DNA of 64,000 bases from Hyphomonas atlantica corrig. (GTDB taxonomy: Bacteria; Pseudomonadota; Alphaproteobacteria; Caulobacterales; Hyphomonadaceae). A program made the position numbers and the translations under genes. Location: assembly GCF_000682715.1 (NCBI RefSeq), contig NZ_AWFH01000012.1, forward strand, positions 1 to 64,000. Reading direction: 5' to 3'. This document shows, piece after piece, positions 62,057 through 64,000 of the stretch (position 1 is its first letter; every line of letters starts with the position of its first letter). The notes under the pieces were generated by a model. The model ran no database searches. It saw nothing but the letters and a program-made list of their open reading frames with translations, and was not told where the DNA came from.

Positions 62057-63385
62057 ATGAGTGATCCGAGAGTATCAGGCACCGTCAGGACGCTGGAGAA
62101 ATTGTATCCAGGTTCTGAAGTGTCTCATTCATCATGTTCAGAGTTTGAGTTTTTGGAACGAAATCCCGAGCTAAAACTGCAAAACGGAGTAAATTTCGGA
62201 ACGCTACGAAGGGATGGAAGAGTTCTACTTTGGCAACGCATCAAAAACGGAGCAGTGTTTTGGTTTGAGCTCACACGACGTGGTATTCCTCTTGGCAGTA
62301 AGGAAACGAAGGTTCTTGATGCTTTCGACAAAACGCAACGAGGCCTGTTCGCGGAACATGAAAATCGCGCTGCTCAGTCATCTTCTCGAATGGCGAGCTT
62401 TAGCGCTTTCGGAAATATCTTGGTAGCACGATACTTGCGGGGAAGAGCTGCCTCGAACTTTTGGACTCCGCAACTCATCCTATCTGAAGTTCAAAGTTTA
62501 TCGCTACAAAGATATGAAGGAAGTCCCTGTACGTCGGGCATAGTTTTCACGTCCGAACCCACTATCTTCGTTAAAAAGCTAGACAAAACCCTCTACGATT
62601 TGGAAGGAGTGGATTACGAAGGAACGTTCGATGTAGACTTTTTCTCTTCTCCGCCCACTTATCGGTATGTCGATGGCAAGAATGCGTTTTATGTCGTCGA
62701 TAACTCTCGTAAAATAATTGGTGTACTTCGGATTCGGTCTCCAATGTCCTACACCGTTTATGATAGGGCTGTATTCAGCCACCTTAGAAGTGTTTTCGAG
62801 CTGGAAGCTGGTCGTACTTTTGTCGCTATAAGTAACAATCAGGGGACTGTAACGGTACAGAGTCGGAACGGCCTTCAGCTTAGGTGGAAGAACTTATTTT
62901 GGTCTGTCTGCGACACTGACATCATCGTCGATTTCCTCATTGAATTTGGATTGGAAGTGCCGCTGGCTACAAAAATAGTCAGTCTACTGTTTGCGATCAG
63001 TGACATGCGTTTTGGTGCGCTGCTCCTCGTTGTCGATAGTGATTGCGCATTACCGAGGTCTGCAGGAAGCATTGGGGGAACAGACTTCTCTGCAGCCCTG
63101 AAAGAACTCTCGAAAGGCAAAACGGTGACACAGGCAATGGAGAGTAATGAGATTTTAGGTATTCTTACCTCTGACGGATTGACCACAATTAACAAAGACG
63201 GCGTCGTGTTGAGCGCCGGTGATATTATAGATTTGTCTGGGCCCGGTGAATCTAGCGTGACCGGAGGTGGTAGAACACAAGCTGCGGTAGCTGCGTCGCG
63301 GTTTGGGGTAGCTTTGAAAATCTCAGAAGACGGTCCAATCACCGTCTTTCACAAAGGGGACTGCGTAATCAAAATGCAGAGGTGA
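62057..63385 (+). CDS. DisA_N/DAC-like (diadenylate cyclase fold) protein with novel N-terminal domain
   Basis: 442 aa from the ATG at 62057, with AAGGA upstream. The C-terminal half is arranged like a DAC domain: MRFGALLLVVDSD (about 317-329), TSDGLTTINKDGVVLSAGDIIDL (371-393; DGV where classical DACs have DGA), then GGGRTQAAVAASRFGVALKI (403-422; where GTRHRAA is usual) and SEDGPITVF. The RHR triad is thus degenerate, as in related sensor-linked families. Residues 1-300 match nothing I know; they may be a sensor. The gene is much AT-richer than its neighbours and follows RAYT/REP DNA, which suggests transfer. It could make or bind a cyclic (di)nucleotide. Confidence 0.6.
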   Translation: MSDPRVSGTVRTLEKLYPGSEVSHSSCSEFEFLERNPELKLQNGVNFGTLRRDGRVLLWQRIKNGAVFWFELTRRGIPLGSKETKVLDAFDKTQRGLFAEHENRAAQSSSRMASFSAFGNILVARYLRGRAASNFWTPQLILSEVQSLSLQRYEGSPCTSGIVFTSEPTIFVKKLDKTLYDLEGVDYEGTFDVDFFSSPPTYRYVDGKNAFYVVDNSRKIIGVLRIRSPMSYTVYDRAVFSHLRSVFELEAGRTFVAISNNQGTVTVQSRNGLQLRWKNLFWSVCDTDIIVDFLIEFGLEVPLATKIVSLLFAISDMRFGALLLVVDSDCALPRSAGSIGGTDFSAALKELSKGKTVTQAMESNEILGILTSDGLTTINKDGVVLSAGDIIDLSGPGESSVTGGGRTQAAVAASRFGVALKISEDGPITVFHKGDCVIKMQR

Positions 63386-63457
63386 ATACAGCACATCTGG
63401 GTCTTCCTCTTAACATCCCAATCCGTCTGATAAATTCCCCCTCCATACTCCATCCCC

Positions 63458-64000
63458 ATGAACGCACAGGCTAACATTCTGGAACGTGGGCTGGAGCAGG
63501 CGGCTTTGGCGGTGCTGGGGGCGTCGGCTCTGGGGAATTTGCATCTGGAGCCGTCGCACATCGGGCGGGGGCTGGCGCAGCGGATTTCCGGGCGCCTGCG
63601 TCAGGTGGAAAGCCTTGTCCGCCGCATCCTGTTCCTCATGGCCTTGCGGCTTAATTACGTGCCTGCCCCGAAAACGGATGCCGCGCCCCGGCCAGCGGCC
63701 GCGCCCGCCCTGCCGGACGGGGTGGAGCTGGCAGAGTTTCCCCGCGTTGCCGTGCGGCGGCTGTCGCTTTTGCCTCCGAAACGGGCCTTTGGCACGGACG
63801 CGCAATTCCCTGACACGCTTCAGGCGCGCCTGCGCCCCGGCGGCCCGGTCAGCCCGGCGCGGCTGGTCCAGCGGATTGCCGCCCTGCGGCGCGTGTTCAA
63901 GGATCCGGACGGGCATGTGAAACGCCTGGCGCGGCATCTCTACCGGCTGAAATCGGCGGGGGAGCCGCGGCCCATGATCGGCCCGGCGGACAGCGCCTAT
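63458..64000 (+). CDS. Hypothetical protein, 3' end outside the window
   Basis: At least 181 codons from the ATG at 63458, open to the right edge with no stop, so the gene is partial. GC-rich, Arg/Leu/Ala-rich and probably helical: an N-terminal amphipathic part, then RLVQRIAALRRVFKDPDGHVKRLARHLYR. No family recognised. The base composition returns to that of the main chromosome, marking the end of the AT-rich stretch. Confidence 0.75.
   Translation, partial: MNAQANILERGLEQAALAVLGASALGNLHLEPSHIGRGLAQRISGRLRQVESLVRRILFLMALRLNYVPAPKTDAAPRPAAAPALPDGVELAEFPRVAVRRLSLLPPKRAFGTDAQFPDTLQARLRPGGPVSPARLVQRIAALRRVFKDPDGHVKRLARHLYRLKSAGEPRPMIGPADSAY

Overview
The window is 64 kb of a GC-rich alphaproteobacterial chromosome, best matched to the Caulobacterales, probably Hyphomonadaceae (Hyphomonas-like). 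This is an inference from content: an SpmX-like polarity protein (a degenerate phage lysozyme with two C-terminal membrane segments), a TorF-type porin, GANTC and possible CtrA-type sites, the thrB-rnhA and map-radC neighbourhoods, and an alphaproteobacterial ligase-associated repair helicase with PdeM. There is no rRNA, CRISPR array, prophage or plasmid backbone. Most of it is ordinary chromosome, tightly packed, with many ATGA start/stop overlaps and several convergent pairs whose stop codons overlap or abut.

Region by region. 0-8 kb: a secreted serine hydrolase, a secreted unknown protein, the ligase-associated DEXH helicase (with an in-frame palindromic insert) and pdeM, separated by a two-gene minus-strand insert (membrane fatty-acid hydroxylase plus acyltransferase). 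8-17 kb: RhlE-type RNA helicase behind a strong 5' hairpin, nitronate monooxygenase, a lipoprotein, then a minus-strand run MFS-MFS-thrB-TM-TM-rnhA. 17-21 kb: a lipoprotein and a PiuC-type dioxygenase diverging from a Fur-like palindrome; a TetR regulator with three operators controlling a NmrA-DUF4345-DUF1772 operon. 21-28 kb: radC, a cupin lipoprotein, map, OsmC, a CinA-type protein, enoyl-CoA hydratase and thiolase. 28-35 kb: tRNA-Leu(TAA), MlaC, a KefB-like antiporter, TorF porin, SDR, a two-TM K+ channel, DUF2157. 35-42 kb: propionyl-CoA carboxylase alpha, three DUF805-type membrane proteins, lipB, tRNA-Leu(GAG) followed by a duplicated ~73-bp repeat, mgtE. 42-55 kb: spmX, then a dispersed leucine catabolism set (isovaleryl-CoA dehydrogenase, methylcrotonyl-CoA carboxylase beta and alpha, methylglutaconyl-CoA hydratase) interleaved with unrelated genes. 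55-61 kb: gltX, a lipoprotein, MFS, nadE.

61-63.4 kb is the most accessory-looking part: a REP-associated tyrosine transposase (RAYT) with four REP copies, a ~119-bp duplication of the nadE 5' end, and then a clearly AT-richer gene whose C-terminal half looks like a divergent DisA_N/DAC (diadenylate cyclase) domain behind an unrecognised N-terminal domain. That gene is the best candidate for an undescribed nucleotide-signalling or defence system here. A hypothetical gene runs off the right edge.

How the genes work together: the four leucine-pathway enzymes convert isovaleryl-CoA to HMG-CoA; the propionyl-CoA carboxylase alpha subunit, thiolase and enoyl-CoA hydratase add to acyl-CoA catabolism; helicase, PdeM, RadC and RNase HI serve nucleic-acid maintenance. 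All functions are assigned from sequence motifs read by eye; no database search was possible.
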